A stretch of 64,000 nucleotides of DNA from NCBI GenBank assembly GCA_003864495.1, contig ML133427.1, positions 289,703 to 353,702 of the forward strand, given 5' to 3'. Below, piece after piece: positions 35,001 through 46,555 of the stretch. Every line of letters starts with the position of its first letter. The stretch's first letter is position 1. The notes below the pieces were generated by a model that had not been told where the DNA came from, did no database searches, and saw only the letters and a list, made by a program, of their open reading frames with translations. Position numbers and translations under genes: made by a program. This DNA comes from Nemopilema nomurai (lineage: Eukaryota; Cnidaria; Scyphozoa; Rhizostomeae; Rhizostomatidae).

Positions 35001-35449
35001 TTTGAAAGCTTATCCATAATAATGAAGCCACTAAAAGGGCTAGTCATAATGGTGAACCAAGATTAATCACCTGGACCAGTTGTAATACTCTTGTTGTAAT
35101 CTATCTTAGATTAAGAAATAACGACATAAATAAATGAGACAAAGACGACCAAATGGAGGAAGGATTACCAAAATAAGCATAATTCTTTGTTGCAGAAATG
35201 ACTTGTGTTTTCTTAGACATTTTTCAGATGTTCGCACCCATTTTCTTTTATTAAATCTCATTTATATAGACTACACAAATCTAACTGCCCTTAAAATCTT
35301 CTTATCAATTGTTTGGATGGAAAACTCATAAAAGCTTCTCACAATGAAGTTTGGCTTTCTTTCTCCAGATTCATCCAGATGAGATTCCAGAACTTTCGAA
35401 GCTGCTTCCCAAGCTGCAAGTGCTGTTTCCAGATGAAGACAGGAGGTAG
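23091..35449 (+). CDS. ELAC2: Long-form tRNase Z (ELAC2), 15 exons
   Basis: Exons 23091-23200, 24559-24711, 24833-25002, 28785-29029, 29274-29482, 30246-30390, 30708-31267, 31800-31938, 32342-32386, 32723-32820, 32970-33045, 33606-33726, 34042-34120, 34390-34528 and 35369-35449 total 2370 nt (789 residues, close to human 826). The enzyme cuts the 3' trailer from precursor tRNA in nucleus and mitochondria. The N-terminal half holds the inactive lactamase-like fold ([25 protein letters not shown]). The C-terminal half has the catalytic metal sites: [25 protein letters not shown], the HLHADHH motif (residues 570-576), [13 protein letters not shown] and HFSQRYAK. The start ATG has a good context (gcaccATGG). 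A short variable Ser/Lys-rich linker with KRKRES lies in exon 7. All key motifs are intact. Confidence 0.95.
25311..27600 (+). mobile_element. Decayed pogo/Tigger-like DNA transposon in ELAC2 intron 3
   Basis: The 3.8-kb intron between ELAC2 exons 3 and 4 contains a relic transposon. Its left and right parts share an A-rich motif ending ATGCGCA: near 25331 and 25525 on the left, and at 27529, 27553 and 27580 on the right, partly inverted (gggaaaaaaatgcgcacc on the left against its complement on the right). These look like subterminal or terminal repeats. Clean terminal inverted repeats and a TA duplication could not be fixed by eye. The transposase remnant is annotated separately. Confidence 0.65.
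25684..27361 (+). pseudogene. Transposase remnant, DDE/D pogo-like (Tc1-mariner superfamily)
   Basis: From 25684 to 26295 an open frame shows the three catalytic-acid regions of the pogo/Tigger transposase core: [16 protein letters not shown], and [21 protein letters not shown], followed by the typical [13 protein letters not shown] segment. The reading frame is then broken by an in-frame stop (26296-26298) and continues open ([14 protein letters not shown]...) to about 26500. Further low-complexity Lys/Glu-rich frames follow at 26606-26788 and 27044-27361, probably the C-terminal tail region. The N-terminal helix-turn-helix DNA-binding part is missing. The element is therefore 5'-truncated and inactive. 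Confidence 0.75.
27751..27776 (+). repeat. Poly(C) tract
   Basis: A run of cytosines interrupted by a few adenines, just beyond the pogo-like relic in ELAC2 intron 3. Confidence 0.9.
28424..28474 (+). repeat. Three copies of a 17-bp tandem repeat
   Basis: TTAAAAGAGGGAGGTTT is repeated three times head to tail with one or two changes, in ELAC2 intron 3. The preceding 'aacaccccctttgggaagaggtg' text suggests it belongs to a larger dispersed repeat that begins near 28390. Confidence 0.85.
29870..30154. mobile_element. MITE with ~60-bp terminal inverted repeats
   Basis: The left end (29870-29930) and the reverse complement of the right end (30154-30096) align over about 60 bp with scattered mismatches. 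They share cores such as ATAAGAACC, GACGAATA and GACAACTT. The element is about 285 bp, non-coding, and lies in ELAC2 intron 5. Inside are two copies of a 60-bp direct repeat beginning TATATAAATYAGGTGTTAGAC (29955 and 30015). The target-site duplication is not clear. Confidence 0.7.
31613..31687 (-). repeat. tRNA-derived relic (A and B boxes)
   Basis: On the minus strand TAGCTCAACGG matches the RNA polymerase III A box (TRGCNNARYGG) and AGTTCGAGTCT resembles the B box, at tRNA-like spacing, with D-arm and T-arm pairing. The two acceptor-stem halves (GACTCGA against ATAGGTA) do not pair and the anticodon stem is imperfect. It is therefore a tRNA pseudogene or SINE head rather than a working tRNA. 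It lies in ELAC2 intron 7. Confidence 0.55.
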
Positions 35450-36067
35450 CACTCGATGCAAACCCACGAATGTATTTGATCTCGAAGTATTAGATGGTTT
35501 TATATTACCTTGTGAAAATATGTCAGTGGTATTTCTGTGGCTGATAATGCTACCAATGATGAAAACTTTTAAAGAAACATTCTAAAAATAGCAGCAGCTA
35601 AGCTCAAAAGTGTCAAATGGGAATTTCAGATATTCTCCCAGGCAGAAGAACTATAAACAACGTAATTAACCAAATCCACAATGTTCAAACAGATGCAGAC
35701 GTAATGGGCAAGGTTTAGCAGATTTTTGTTTGCTTTTCTCTGCGATCCCAAAGAAACCCCTGTGAGTCAGGACGCTCGATGTTGGTTCTCCTAGTTTTTT
35801 AAATTTGCTGGCTTGAAGTCATTCGCTGCGCAATTATTACCCCAGACTTTTTTTAATGATTGAACAGGGCCAATTTAGGAAAATGATTACTAAAAGTCGA
35901 TGCAGTGATTCCTAAAGCAGAATACCAATTGTGTGTTTTTCTCGAATAATTTTGCATATCGTCCATCCTCTCCGGGTTTTGAAACATATCGCTAATTATC
36001 GGAGCGTAATTTTGTTTCCGTTAAAGAAAAACAGATCCTTATTCTCTAACATTTGGACATCCATTGT

Positions 36068-37105
36068 CTAATTGGTTTGCCACCCAACCCTAAAGGGTCT
36101 TTGCTTCGCAGCTCCTTTTTCTTCGCAGCTCCTTTTGATTTGCAGCTCCTTCTGCTTCGCAGCTCCTTTTGCTTCGCAGCTCCTTTGCTCCGCAGCTCCT
36201 TTTGCCCAGTTTCGGTTGGCCCTAATGACGCCTTTACTTTCTACCAAAAGCTGGCCAATGCAATCAAATTTCTTTTTCCCATCGCTGCAACCGGCATGGA
36301 GATCTACGCGAAGGGTTTGTATTTCGTCAAATCTGGAGCTTTATCTTGGTTGGTTTGGATTGCGTGTTTCTAGCACTTTTGGTCTTTGCTTTGTGTAAAG
36401 GGATTATCCATGTGATAAAAATATTTCTTGCTCAAGGTACAACTTGAAGAGAAAATCATGCACTTTCCTGATAAACCATTTTTAGCACCCAAATCATACT
36501 CCACTTTTCATTTTAGAATTACTTTGGCATCATCACAATAGAACCCAACATTGACAATTTTATAGCATTGGGATGTACCGGCCTTTCCCTTTGCAATCCT
36601 CAGTTCCTCCAACGATGGCCACTTTGAAAGTTTCTCAATTTTGTCTACTTTCCAGCCATCGTTTTTAAAGCAAATTTCTTACGAACAGTTGGGGAGGTGC
36701 AGAGCGGGTATGATGATCATTTCTGTTTATGTATAAAGAAAACCAAGCAGTAAAACCCTTCAGTGCTTTCTTTACCGTCATGATAGACGAAATTGGCAAT
36801 TAATGTCAGCATTATCCCAACTTGAAGCACACGCCTCCGTCAAAGCCTTTGGGGAGGATGGGCATGTTATGCATCAATCTTAGCTGGAGGTTGACGGGAG
36901 ATCCGAGGCTTCTCAGAAAGACGAATCATTTTATGAACAATTAATATTCCTTGACAGACTCGAATGCATCTTCTTCGACTGACCTTGTTGCCTGCACCTC
37001 TGACTTGAGCTTGCAGTAGGCCGAATGTTCTTTGTCGACCTGCTGCAGGTGTTGCAACTTCTTTCCCCTCAAATCGCTACCAGAGCAGGCAGCTGTCGCT
37101 TGCAT
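36068..37105 (-). pseudogene. Coding-like minus-strand fragments, unidentified
   Basis: Three open stretches follow each other on the minus strand. 37105-36941 starts at an ATG and contains KKLQHLQQVDKEHSAY and ends ESVKEY. 36676-36508 contains NDGWKVDKIEKLSKWPSLEE and CYKIVNVGFYCDDAK. 36340-36068 contains LHAGCSDGKKKFDCIGQLL and runs through the 17-bp repeat as GAAxQ-rich text. Codon use and amino-acid mix look protein-coding, and possible splice signals exist (AAA|GTAATT after CDDAK). No pair of fragments joins cleanly in phase, and I recognise no family. It could be a small unrecognised gene, a retrocopy or a transposon remnant. Confidence 0.35.
36101..36206 (+). repeat. 17-bp tandem repeat, about six copies
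   Basis: TTGCTTCGCAGCTCCTT is repeated about six times head to tail with small changes (one copy is 16 bp). Reading it in any frame gives periodic Ala/Ser/Phe- or Gly/Ala/Lys-rich text. Confidence 0.9.
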
Positions 37106-37753
37106 AAATTTGAATAATTTCTACCAGCAGAGCACCGAGTGTTTTCTACCTTTCAGTCCTCGGACTTCAGTTATTCTTTAATTGGATTTCTGTAAATAAG
37201 ATACGTTATTTCTTCACTGCACAGTTACCAGTACCGTCTTTAGCTGACAATTATATCCTAGGCAAAGCAAGGATGCACTCAAAAAAATATTTTTTCCCAA
37301 TATTCATATGCACATTAATTTTAACATTTTATTTTATTTTAGACGTTAATTTAGGCAAAGAAATGAACGTATGTAAAGTTGATACTTTATTCCTTTTTTA
37401 TTTATTTTTTAGCACGCTTTTCAGTTTAATGAGAGTTAAATTTCAGCTTTACTTCACTTCCCCATTCAGTTTTAATTTGAAAGAATGAAGAATGCTCCAA
37501 TGGCGTTATTTTCTTGACGCCATAGCATGAGTAATGTTGTATATTTTTAAGGATTTTAAAGCAATTACCAAGTTTTATTGAAAGTTTGGGCTTGTTTGAA
37601 GCCCGTTTCAGCTCTTTTCGTATGAGAAGTTTCTCGGAACAGCACGTTGTGAAGGAGCGGTCGGTGTGTTTGATATGTAGATACACAGGATAATTTAACA
37701 TAAATTAGCATCAATTAGAAATTTTCTCACATCCAGCGAACAGAGTGTTGAAA

Positions 37754-40700
37754 ATGGCTTCAGACTCGCAAACAGCCGAAAGTGATGCTGAAATGATACG
37801 TGAATGCGAGCAGTACGTAGAGCAACAAAACATTCAAAGTATTTTGAAAGATGCAATAGTTCAACTCTGTGTTGCCAGACCTGATAACCCTTTCAGGTTT
37901 TTACGCGAACACTTTGAGAAGCTGGAGAAGGTGAGCTTGTCGCCGTATTTTGGCCTAATTTTTTAAATGTAAATTTACATATGGTTAATTTTGATCCTTG
38001 ATGTGGATTGTGAGATTGGGTGCATTTTCTGCTCAGTTTATCTCTAGAGTCAGTCATTTGCATTTGCAAGGGCATTTTCTGAGAGAGTTGACATCTAGTT
38101 TGTCTACATTCGAGTCTAGGGAATCAGGTTGGTTGGGATTACACAGAAGGCCACCTACGTTGCCTGGCCTTTAGTGGCGTGTTCGCTCGCACAAATTCGA
38201 ACTCCTTAGTATTTGTCTAAAACGCGATTGCTGAGACGAAAAGATGAATTTTATTCTAAAATAATATTGGTTTATTTATACCGGTTTTTTTTCACTGAGG
38301 GGTGAGTTTCTCATAAAGCTTTTCTCAGTATGAACAATGTTTACGCGAAATTCGAAAAAATCTTGGTTTGATTAGAGACTTAATTTGATTCCTGAAATTC
38401 CCTGTATGTAACACGGAAAGTTAAAGGGGGAATTTCATTAATAGTTCCCTATATGCCATCTTCTACCAAAAATGCATGTTGTTCAAATGTCATTGAAGCC
38501 AATATCAAAGCGTAAGAACTTTTTGCTCTATTTCTAATCTGAAAAATAAATCCAATGTTTACAATATTCCATTTAAAACCTAAGCAACTTTGTTCTCATA
38601 GCGTTGCATGTAATTAAGAAATTAGAAATCTACTTGCTAAAAGTGATTGTACAAAAATTCATTGTGTTCTCTCTTCAGAAGTTTACAAAAGGGACTGGGT
38701 TAAATTTTTAACACAGTCAAAGACGGAAAAATGATTATAAGTAGTTTATGTTGCAATTTTTGAGGGATTCTTAATCAAAACAAGTAAATGCTGTCTATTG
38801 GTTGTCTGTGTTTATTTCAAAGGTAGATTTTAGGTAATTAAATTTCCTCCTATTAATTGAAGACAAAGTCATTTGGTATTTTTGCTATTATTTTCAAAGT
38901 GTTATTACATCTATAGGCAGGCTACACCATAATTCTCTACAAATTGATCCATATCCAGGAATCTTAAAGCTGGAATGAACAAGTCCTAGTGATTTGCCAT
39001 ATTGTTTTGAATGAATACAAAACTTAACTTGTTATAGGGGATAAATATATTTTAAGTCTTATAATAATTTTTTACTTGTCAAATGTACTTTATAGATTTA
39101 TAAATTAGGATTGTAATTAAGGGGCTGTGAGTTCAAGTCTTGATTGGGTAGATTATTTTTCTGCAATCTCTATAAATCTTCATAAGTAATCCATTTGCCT
39201 ATGACAAATTAGAATTAAAAAAAAATCAATCAAAGCTATCCACTTTGTTGAATATAGCAAGCATATGGCAAGCCCTTACGATTCTTTTCATTTTGGAACA
39301 TGGCAATTCTAAGGCCAAGTTGGCAGTCACCTACAAAATTACTCATTTTGGTATTGTTTTGATCTTGTTTTGATTGCTAAGGATTCAAGGTGATAATATT
39401 TTGGGATAAACTCTTTGGAATGTTCTTGAGTTAGCCTTGAAGAGACTTACCCTGCACTGTGTTGATGTTTGGACAAGCATTGCAGGGTTTGTGTGTTTCT
39501 CACTGAAATTTTTTTGGGAATATTTTTGACATAGCTTGAAGAAACTGGATTGGAGAATGTCCTGGCCTTTTTTGGAGTGACAATTCTCTGGCTTTCTGAG
39601 ATTTGAAAGGCAATGTAAGCTAAAAGTCATCTAATTCTTCAGTGGCCAGAAAATTAAAGTTTGAGACAGTTCAGAGCTTGTGGTAGTTATTCCTGGTTAA
39701 TAATGATATTGTGCCTGGTGTTTGACTGGTGATATTACCAGCTGCACTTTTGTGCACCCCAATAAGAAACTGATGAATTAAAACTAGTTAAACTATTGTT
39801 TGTGTGATTTATGTATCACACCATTGTGACAGCTACTTTGTGGTGAACGGACAAAGTACACCATTCAATACCTGCATCATCATCATTTCCTCAAAGGCAA
39901 TCCACTTGCTAATATATTGCTAAATCAAGGCTTGGTGTTCTAAAATTTTTGTTCTCAAGTCATGAAAGAAAGAAATTTTAAGGGTTGCTGCATTTGTTCT
40001 GATTTTTGTTTGATCCTGCTTTCGTTGCCAGTGAATTTCATCCATAGAAAAACAATTTTGTCATTTGATGAAATTTTTCTGTGAAATCTTGTCACAAAGT
40101 GAAATTTTCAAAGTTGGTTAAGGAACTGGAGGTGAAGTAATTCCCAGGCTATTTTCTGTGGAGTCATGATTTGTTTTAAAGATCCAAAGTCACTGTCAGA
40201 AGTTGTGTTTCAGTTGTATGACAGAAAATAACACCCAATGTTATAAATGACAAAGTAAAGGCAAGAAAGGCTAAATGTGCATGGTTATTTCTAAAAGTTA
40301 GACCCAAATGAAGCAGTGTACATCTTGCATCCATTTCATAGTTCAGATCTTGTATTGTGTCATTTGTTTGTTCATTTGTTTAAGTTTTTGTCTAACATAA
40401 GCATTTGCCATTTCCAACAGAAAGTTAGGTGTTGTGTTGATTAGTAGAGTTTCTGTTCTTGTTAATAATGACAGCGGCTTTTCATTGTTGTACAAAGTCA
40501 TTTACTGGTATTTGATTCCTTTGAACCATAAATTTTAGCTTTCTGTCAGCTCAGATGTAATGAGAATGTTAATTTATTGAACCATCCTTAATCATTTTCT
40601 TCTATTCAAATTAGTTTCAATGATGCCTATCTCTGTCATTTTATGCTCTCTGATACGAACATGATGAAACAAGTGACAACTATTTGTGATTTTGCATGTT

Positions 40701-43700
40701 TATAACTCATAATAGAGAGAAACTAGGGTTTTAGCAAAAGAAAACAAAAACAAAGCTTAACATTGACTAGCTGACCAACATAACAAAATCTCCTAGGAAT
40801 GTGTTTCTGAAAGAAATGATTCAAGGCTGTGCTTGGGATAAAAATTGTTGATTTGTTTGTGGGAAAATGATGCTGAGATGAAAGAGCTCTGTTTGTTTGG
40901 TATTCTTGAGACTCTCATTTTTTAATCAAATTTGAAAATCGCCTAAGAAAAATGGCTTTTTGACCTTTCTCAATGATTTACATGCTTAGAAATGATAAGG
41001 TTTATATTTTTTTAATTTTCATGCATATCAAGTACTAGCATTTTTTATTCAGCTTTTATCCTTCGGTAAATATTGCTCACCAAACTGAATGCCCTTTTAT
41101 GAAAAAATGGTTACGACCATTGTTTTAATGTATAGTACACTGTGGACTGATGCCTGTCTAGCTTATTCTTTTAAATTTCCTTGATATCATGCTTTTGTAT
41201 GTTACTTCCATGTAATTGACACATGTTGTATATGAACAGAGATTCAACACATATTTAAGATAGTGCTGATGGAAAAATTTTTTGCATTCTTTTTTCTTTT
41301 AGAAAGACCATGTCAACTAAAAATCCCATCGCTTGTAGCAAATTTAATGAAGTATTTTAGTGTTATAGTTTATCTGAAACTAGTGTTGTAAAAGCTTGCC
41401 CAACAAAGTCTTAAGTATTTGTTCAATAGTTGCTATTTTGACTTCAAATTAGGAACATGATAAGAAGAGCATTGAGGAGGCTAGTTTTGAAGTGGTTGAG
41501 GATCAGCCTCCTCCAAAGGCCAGCATTTCGAGACGGAGGAGAGGGGCTGTCAGTGCAGCTGTAATGACTGAGGAGGATGCTGCTTCCTATGTCAAAAAGG
41601 TAAATTGTTGCTCTAGCAATGCAGCTTGAAATGCTTCTGATTTCTTGCTGAATTCTTTATTTTCTTGTATCCATTCCATGACCTTTCATTTTACTCTGCA
41701 CTCTCAACAAAGCATTAACAGGTGTATTATGAAAATAGCTACTTATGCTGAAGATGATGATCATATTCAGGGCATATGTATTTTGTATATTGCAGCTGAA
41801 TTTGGGTATTCTTGTACTTATCGAAATGTCTCATTTTTTAAGGTGATTCCAAAAGATTACAAGACAATGGCCTCTTTGTCAAAGGCCATTGAAAAGAATA
41901 TTCTGTTTACTCATTTGGATGACAATGAAAGAAGGTATAGTTATGTGTAGCTTGTACTAATTTGTTGGAGTCTAATAATATCTAATATATTATATCTTAT
42001 AAGGCATTTTCAAGCAATCAAAATAAATTTTATTAGGTATTTTTTGGTACTAACCTGAATCATGCCATGTCTTGAATTTTAACTTGAAGTTATTTTTACT
42101 GTGGATGTAAATGTTTAGTTTTAGCCAGGACCCATTTCTCAAGATACTATCTCTGCATAACTCAAAATAAATTTGTTCCATATTATGCAGTCCCAACATT
42201 TATGGTAATTCATTTTTATTTTAGTGACATCTTTGATGCTATGTTTCAAGTCAAACACAATGCTGGGGAAGTCATCATCTTGCAGGGTGATGAGGGAGAT
42301 AACTTCTACATTGTTGACAGTGGGGAAGTTGATGTTAGTGTCATGTACTTGGCTTAAAACTTGTCATGTAGTGTCATGTAGTTAAAACTTGGCTTTTGCA
42401 TTTGATGAATAGTGTTCTAGTTTATTATTGTGAAGTGCCCTAATAAATTTGCTAGATTTGTGAACTTTAAGAGCAATTTATGATTCACTCTATGCATTTT
42501 AGTTTTGGAAATTAGCTTTGCTGACAAATCCATATTACTTTTGACAAGAGCAGCTATGGTCTTATCTTAAAGGTAAGCATGCAATTAAAAGTTGGGTTTT
42601 TTTATCTTTAGGTTTTTGTGGCTGACGAGCTTGTCACATCCATTACGGATGGTGGGAGTTTTGGAGAGCTTGCCTTGATCTATGGTACACCAAGAGCAGC
42701 TACTGTAAAGGTATGCAGTATTGATTCTTTTTCTGCTAGTTTTTCAACATAATATCTAAAGTGATGAGGAAATAAATGGCTTGATTTATATTAGCTTGAT
42801 TTTATACAATGCCTTTTAGCCACTCTCACGTTGAATTTGTCTGTTTATTGTATAAATGTCAAAATGCATTGTTTTTTAAACTTTCATTTGCTTTCCACTC
42901 AAGCTATAAATGTGAATGTCATAATCCTTAATCCTGATGAAAGTCACAGTAACAGTAGGACATTTAAAATGCATTCTTTATTTGATTTCTCTTGAAAATG
43001 ATTATATGGTCTCAAATCTTTGTTGCAGGCAAAGACAGATGTGAAACTGTGGGCAATTGATCGCATCTCTTACAGGAGAATTCTCATGGGTAGCCAGATC
43101 AGGAAAAGGAAACTTTATGAATCTTTCTTAGGAAAGGTGAGCATACTGGAGTCTCTTGACAGCTGGGAGCGGCTGACAATTTGTGACTCCTTGGAGCCCT
43201 GTACATTCCAGGATGCGGAAGAAATTGTGAGGCAGGGAGAACCTGGAGATGAATTCTTCATTATAGTCGAGGTAATTCTGGCATTTATGTTTTCTTCACC
43301 TTATTGTTATCATGGTTGCTGTTTTTTCCAGTTTGTTAATAAAACATTTTTCTAGCATCAAAAACATCTAATAAAACATCAAACAATTCATCCTTTTTTG
43401 AAAAAACTAGCTCACTGTTATCTAATTTCATGAACAGAAAGTTTCAAAAACTCTAGAACTTCAGCTATTCTTCGCCTGAAAGTTTTCATCTCAGTCCTAG
43501 AGAAATGTAGGTTAATGTAGAAGCTCTTTTCCCTTGCATTGAAAAGTTCTAAGGCCTAGATTTTTAGTCCTGAATTCTGACTTTTGCATTTAAATCACTG
43601 TTATCCACTTCTTATTGTGTATTTGGTATATGCTATTCTCAAACCATCAATTTAATCTGATATTTGAATTAGGAAAAGTTGTTTGTATTGATCCAGCTGG

Positions 43701-44452
43701 GTTTTCACGATGGATTTATTTGCAGGGACAAGCTGCGGTATACCAAAGAAGGGGGCCCAATGAAGATCCGATCGAAGTTAGTAAACTGGGTGCCTCTGAC
43801 TATTTTGGTATGTTGTTTATCTTAATTGAGATTTCTGTTTGCAGTAGATCATAAATGTTTGATGCCGCTATTGTTTCTATTTTAGGTCATATGAGGTCAT
43901 ACTTAAAATATTAAGTCAGCAGTAATCAGTTAGAGTAAGGCTATCCTGTTGTTTTGATATGGAGTTGATAAAATGAGATTTAAAAGAGCACTTGACACGC
44001 CACACTCGTATCTACCCAAGAAAAGAAACTCGTTCTATGGTCCAACGGAACTCATTCTATTTTACGGATCAAGACTTCCTTCGCCTCCCAGTTGTAGTTT
44101 ATGTAATTTCGAAATTACGTAACTCCCACGCTCGTTTCCAGGCCTCAACAGGTCTCGCGCGAGCTGTGTTCTGCTCGACTACCAAAACAACTGCTCTTTG
44201 ACGTGTCCGAGATATTCCATATACATTCGCAAAACATCGCTTCTGCACATTAATTATTGACGGTCGATTTCTTTTCTAGGTGAGATCGCTCTGGTGCTCA
44301 ACAGACCCCGCGCGGCAACTGTGATTGCCCGCGGGCCGCTCAAGTGCGTCAAGCTTGATCGCGCGCGTTTCGAACGTGTCCTGGGCCCTTGCATTGATAT
44401 ATTGAAGAGAAACATACAACAGTATAACAGCTTCGTGTCGCTGGTTGTCTAA
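37754..44452 (+). CDS. PRKAR1A: cAMP-dependent protein kinase type I regulatory subunit
   Basis: Eight exons (37754-37930, 41453-41599, 41843-41934, 42225-42333, 42612-42710, 43029-43271, 43726-43807, 44280-44452) total 1122 nt, 373 residues (human RI-alpha has 381). Order: N-terminal dimerisation/docking helices (about residues 17-60, [20 protein letters not shown]), linker with the RI-type pseudosubstrate inhibitor site RRRRGAVSA (about residue 90, Ala in place of phosphorylatable Ser), and two cyclic-nucleotide-binding domains. Their phosphate-binding cassettes are both complete: [16 protein letters not shown] and, across the last junction, [16 protein letters not shown]. It holds PKA catalytic subunits inactive until cAMP binds. 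Exon phases and the SFVSLVV C-terminus match vertebrate RI. One RI gene is seen here, so alpha/beta orthology is not distinguished. Intron 1 is 3.5 kb; I see no other gene in it. Confidence 0.95.
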
Positions 44453-45603
44453 AAACTTTTCGTAGCTGAAGATGAGGCGTCGAAATTGTACGTAAAGGAC
44501 ATTGGACATACAGATGTGTAGTTCTTCCATAGTTATTCCGCAGTTATAAGTGAGGAGTTATTTCTCGGGTGTTGGGACCTTGGTTTTCGTTTATTGAACC
44601 CAATTATGCAAAAAGTGCATTGACAGTGCTGACTTTGTATAAATCGAGGGCGCAGATGTTTTTCCCCAAAGTTTACGAGTGAATACTGATGAATACAGAG
44701 TTTGCTTTGATTTGCTTTCAGCAAATATTATTGCTTTCCTGCTCAAAATAGCAGAATTGCTGCGTTCGGGCAACCTGTTTACAAGATACTCCCCTTGGCA
44801 TTTTCTGAGTGTTGTATTGACAAACTTCATGGAAGTGTTGTCTTCCAAACTCCAGAGACATAAAGACACCTCTGAAATTGCTTGTTGCAGCTGTACATTA
44901 TCTTTATTGCTTTGAAGTCAAACCCCTGATTAAGTCACGTAGCGAATGAAAAATTCACGATCTCTATCTTGCTTGTTTTAATGGGAAAGATTTGCATGTA
45001 AACCTGAAATAATGCAACTTATAAATAACACTCCTTAAGGCATTACCCTCGCATTAACGTAAGCATGAGCGATCGAACTTTTTCGAGTCACCCAAAGATA
45101 ACAAACAAATGCAAATTAGCAATCGAAGCGCAAATTTAATTTTGAAATACCTAACTTGAAAGCCCCATCAAATGTGCCCAATTCCAAACCAGGACGTCCC
45201 TTTGGTAGAATTTTATTGTGTGACAGGCAGAAAGAAACCTGCAATCATTGTTATCTTGTTGATGAATACACCTATAAGTTGCTCTTTTTAATCTTCTAAT
45301 CGATTTTCCTGATTTTGTTTTATGTTGTTGATGGGTAGGTCGGATGCTGTTCTTGGATAAGTTATGTAAAATGTTTTTAGTTGTTATTGTGTTGTAAGTA
45401 TAGATTGAATAGCGCTGTAAATCTGTTATTCATCCCTTAAAATATGTTTCCGATCAGCAAGTAATGTTTATCTGAATTAGCGGCAGCCTAGCGTATTTAT
45501 TATCTAGTTGAGAGCTTAATGATTCCTTTCTCGTCTCTGAGTGGACTTGCCCCATTGCTAAGGAACGGGTGTTGCTTTATCAGGGCTGTCAGGGATAGAT
45601 GGC

Positions 45604-45933
45604 TGACGAAGCCATCCGATTGAGTTGGATTGATGATAACAAGAAATAGTGCAGAGATAGCAAAACTTTTTGCTTCATAAATCGCGGTGGGTCTCCCCAA
45701 GGATCAATTTTTAAGACCAATTTTTTCACTCTCAATATCGACGTCATCCTTCGTACTAGCAACGATTCGTACCATCCTGACGAAGCCATCCGATTGAGTT
45801 GGATTGATGATAACCAGAAGTCGTGTGGATCTCCCCAAGGATCTATTTCAAGTCCAATGTTATTCACTCTGCTTATCGATAATATTGATCACTGTGACGT
45901 CATCCTTCTTACTAGTAATGATTCGCATCAATA
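45604..45933 (+). pseudogene. Duplicated non-LTR retrotransposon reverse-transcriptase fragment
   Basis: Two tandem copies begin with the same 37-bp text (tgacgaagccatccgattga..., at 45604 and 45778). Each goes on to encode a GSPQGS motif with a hydrophobic run after it: GSPQGSIFKTNFFTLNID in copy 1 and GSPQGSISSPMLFTLLID in copy 2. This is the conserved 'G-x-PQG-S-x-x-x-P-x-LF-x-x-Y-I' block of LINE-type reverse transcriptases. Copy 2 is open from 45780 to a stop near 45933; copy 1 carries an extra ~35 bp. Both are short, isolated fragments. Confidence 0.6.
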
Positions 45934-46019
45934 GGGTAATTAAAGAAAAGAGATTCTAAGATAAAGATACGAGTTTCTGAAGAAGGTTTAAGCTTGACAT
46001 CGGTCAAATTGTTGAATGA

Positions 46020-46329
46020 CAAGCCATCAACCACTTAGCTGTAGATGTCGTCTAGGGGAGGGGGGGGGGGGGGCAAATTCAAGCAAGAATTATACCTTAG
46101 GGGGGCAGGCTTTAAAACAAGAAAAACGATATATAACATACATATATATTTGGTCTAAATCAAGCCTACAAAGGCTACAAAGCAACTACTATATGAGTAG
46201 AAAACAGAACAATTACTGTAATCAATAATAAAATGTTATAAAAACAAATTGTGATGTTTCCTTAGCCAGGGGGGCAAGAGGATGTCACAGCCGCCCGTGC
46301 CCCCCTGCAGCTACGTGGCTGCAAGCCAT
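46020..46329. mobile_element. hAT-type MITE with 8-bp target-site duplication
   Basis: The element 46028-46321 (294 bp) is flanked by identical CAAGCCAT octamers at 46020-46027 and 46322-46329. Its ends are inverted repeats: CAACCACTTAGCTGTAG on the left and CAGCCACGTAGCTGCAG as the complement of the right end (14 of 17 identical). Both start with CA, as hAT transposons do, and an 8-bp duplication is the hAT hallmark. It has a G-rich run (46061-46073) near the left end and no coding capacity. Confidence 0.8.
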
Positions 46330-46555
46330 AAAAACCTTAATAGTTAAATGGATTTTATCAGGGACCCAACTCATCCTGTATTACTGAGAAATGGGGCGTT
46401 TTAGCGTTGGTTTTTCAAGGCTTTCCCTTTAAAATGCATCTGTGTATCTCAAAGATTTCGAGATTCAACATAAGCCCGCCACCGTGTCCTCGATTGAGTG
46501 ATGAGCGCTGAACGACCTCGCACTGGAATGTCCCACATGCTTGTTGCTGCAAAAG

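Larger units (their letters stand above)
35450..37753. other. Intergenic between ELAC2 and the PKA regulatory subunit
   Basis: This holds the ELAC2 3' UTR, a 17-bp tandem repeat (36101-36206), three coding-like but unrecognised minus-strand frames (36068-37105) and the promoter of the PKA gene. No complete gene was identified. Confidence 0.5.
44453..46555. other. Intergenic with transposon debris
   Basis: A 2.1-kb spacer between the PKA gene and NOL11. It contains reverse-transcriptase fragments (45604-45930) and a hAT-type MITE (46028-46321). The remaining sequence shows no recognisable gene. Confidence 0.55.

Noticed and set aside
36101..36206. CRISPR-like array
   Set aside because: The 17-bp units are directly adjacent with no spacers, and the genome is animal.
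39120..39150. GAGTTCAAGTC B-box-like text in PKA intron 1
   Set aside because: No A box at the right distance and no repeat body could be seen.
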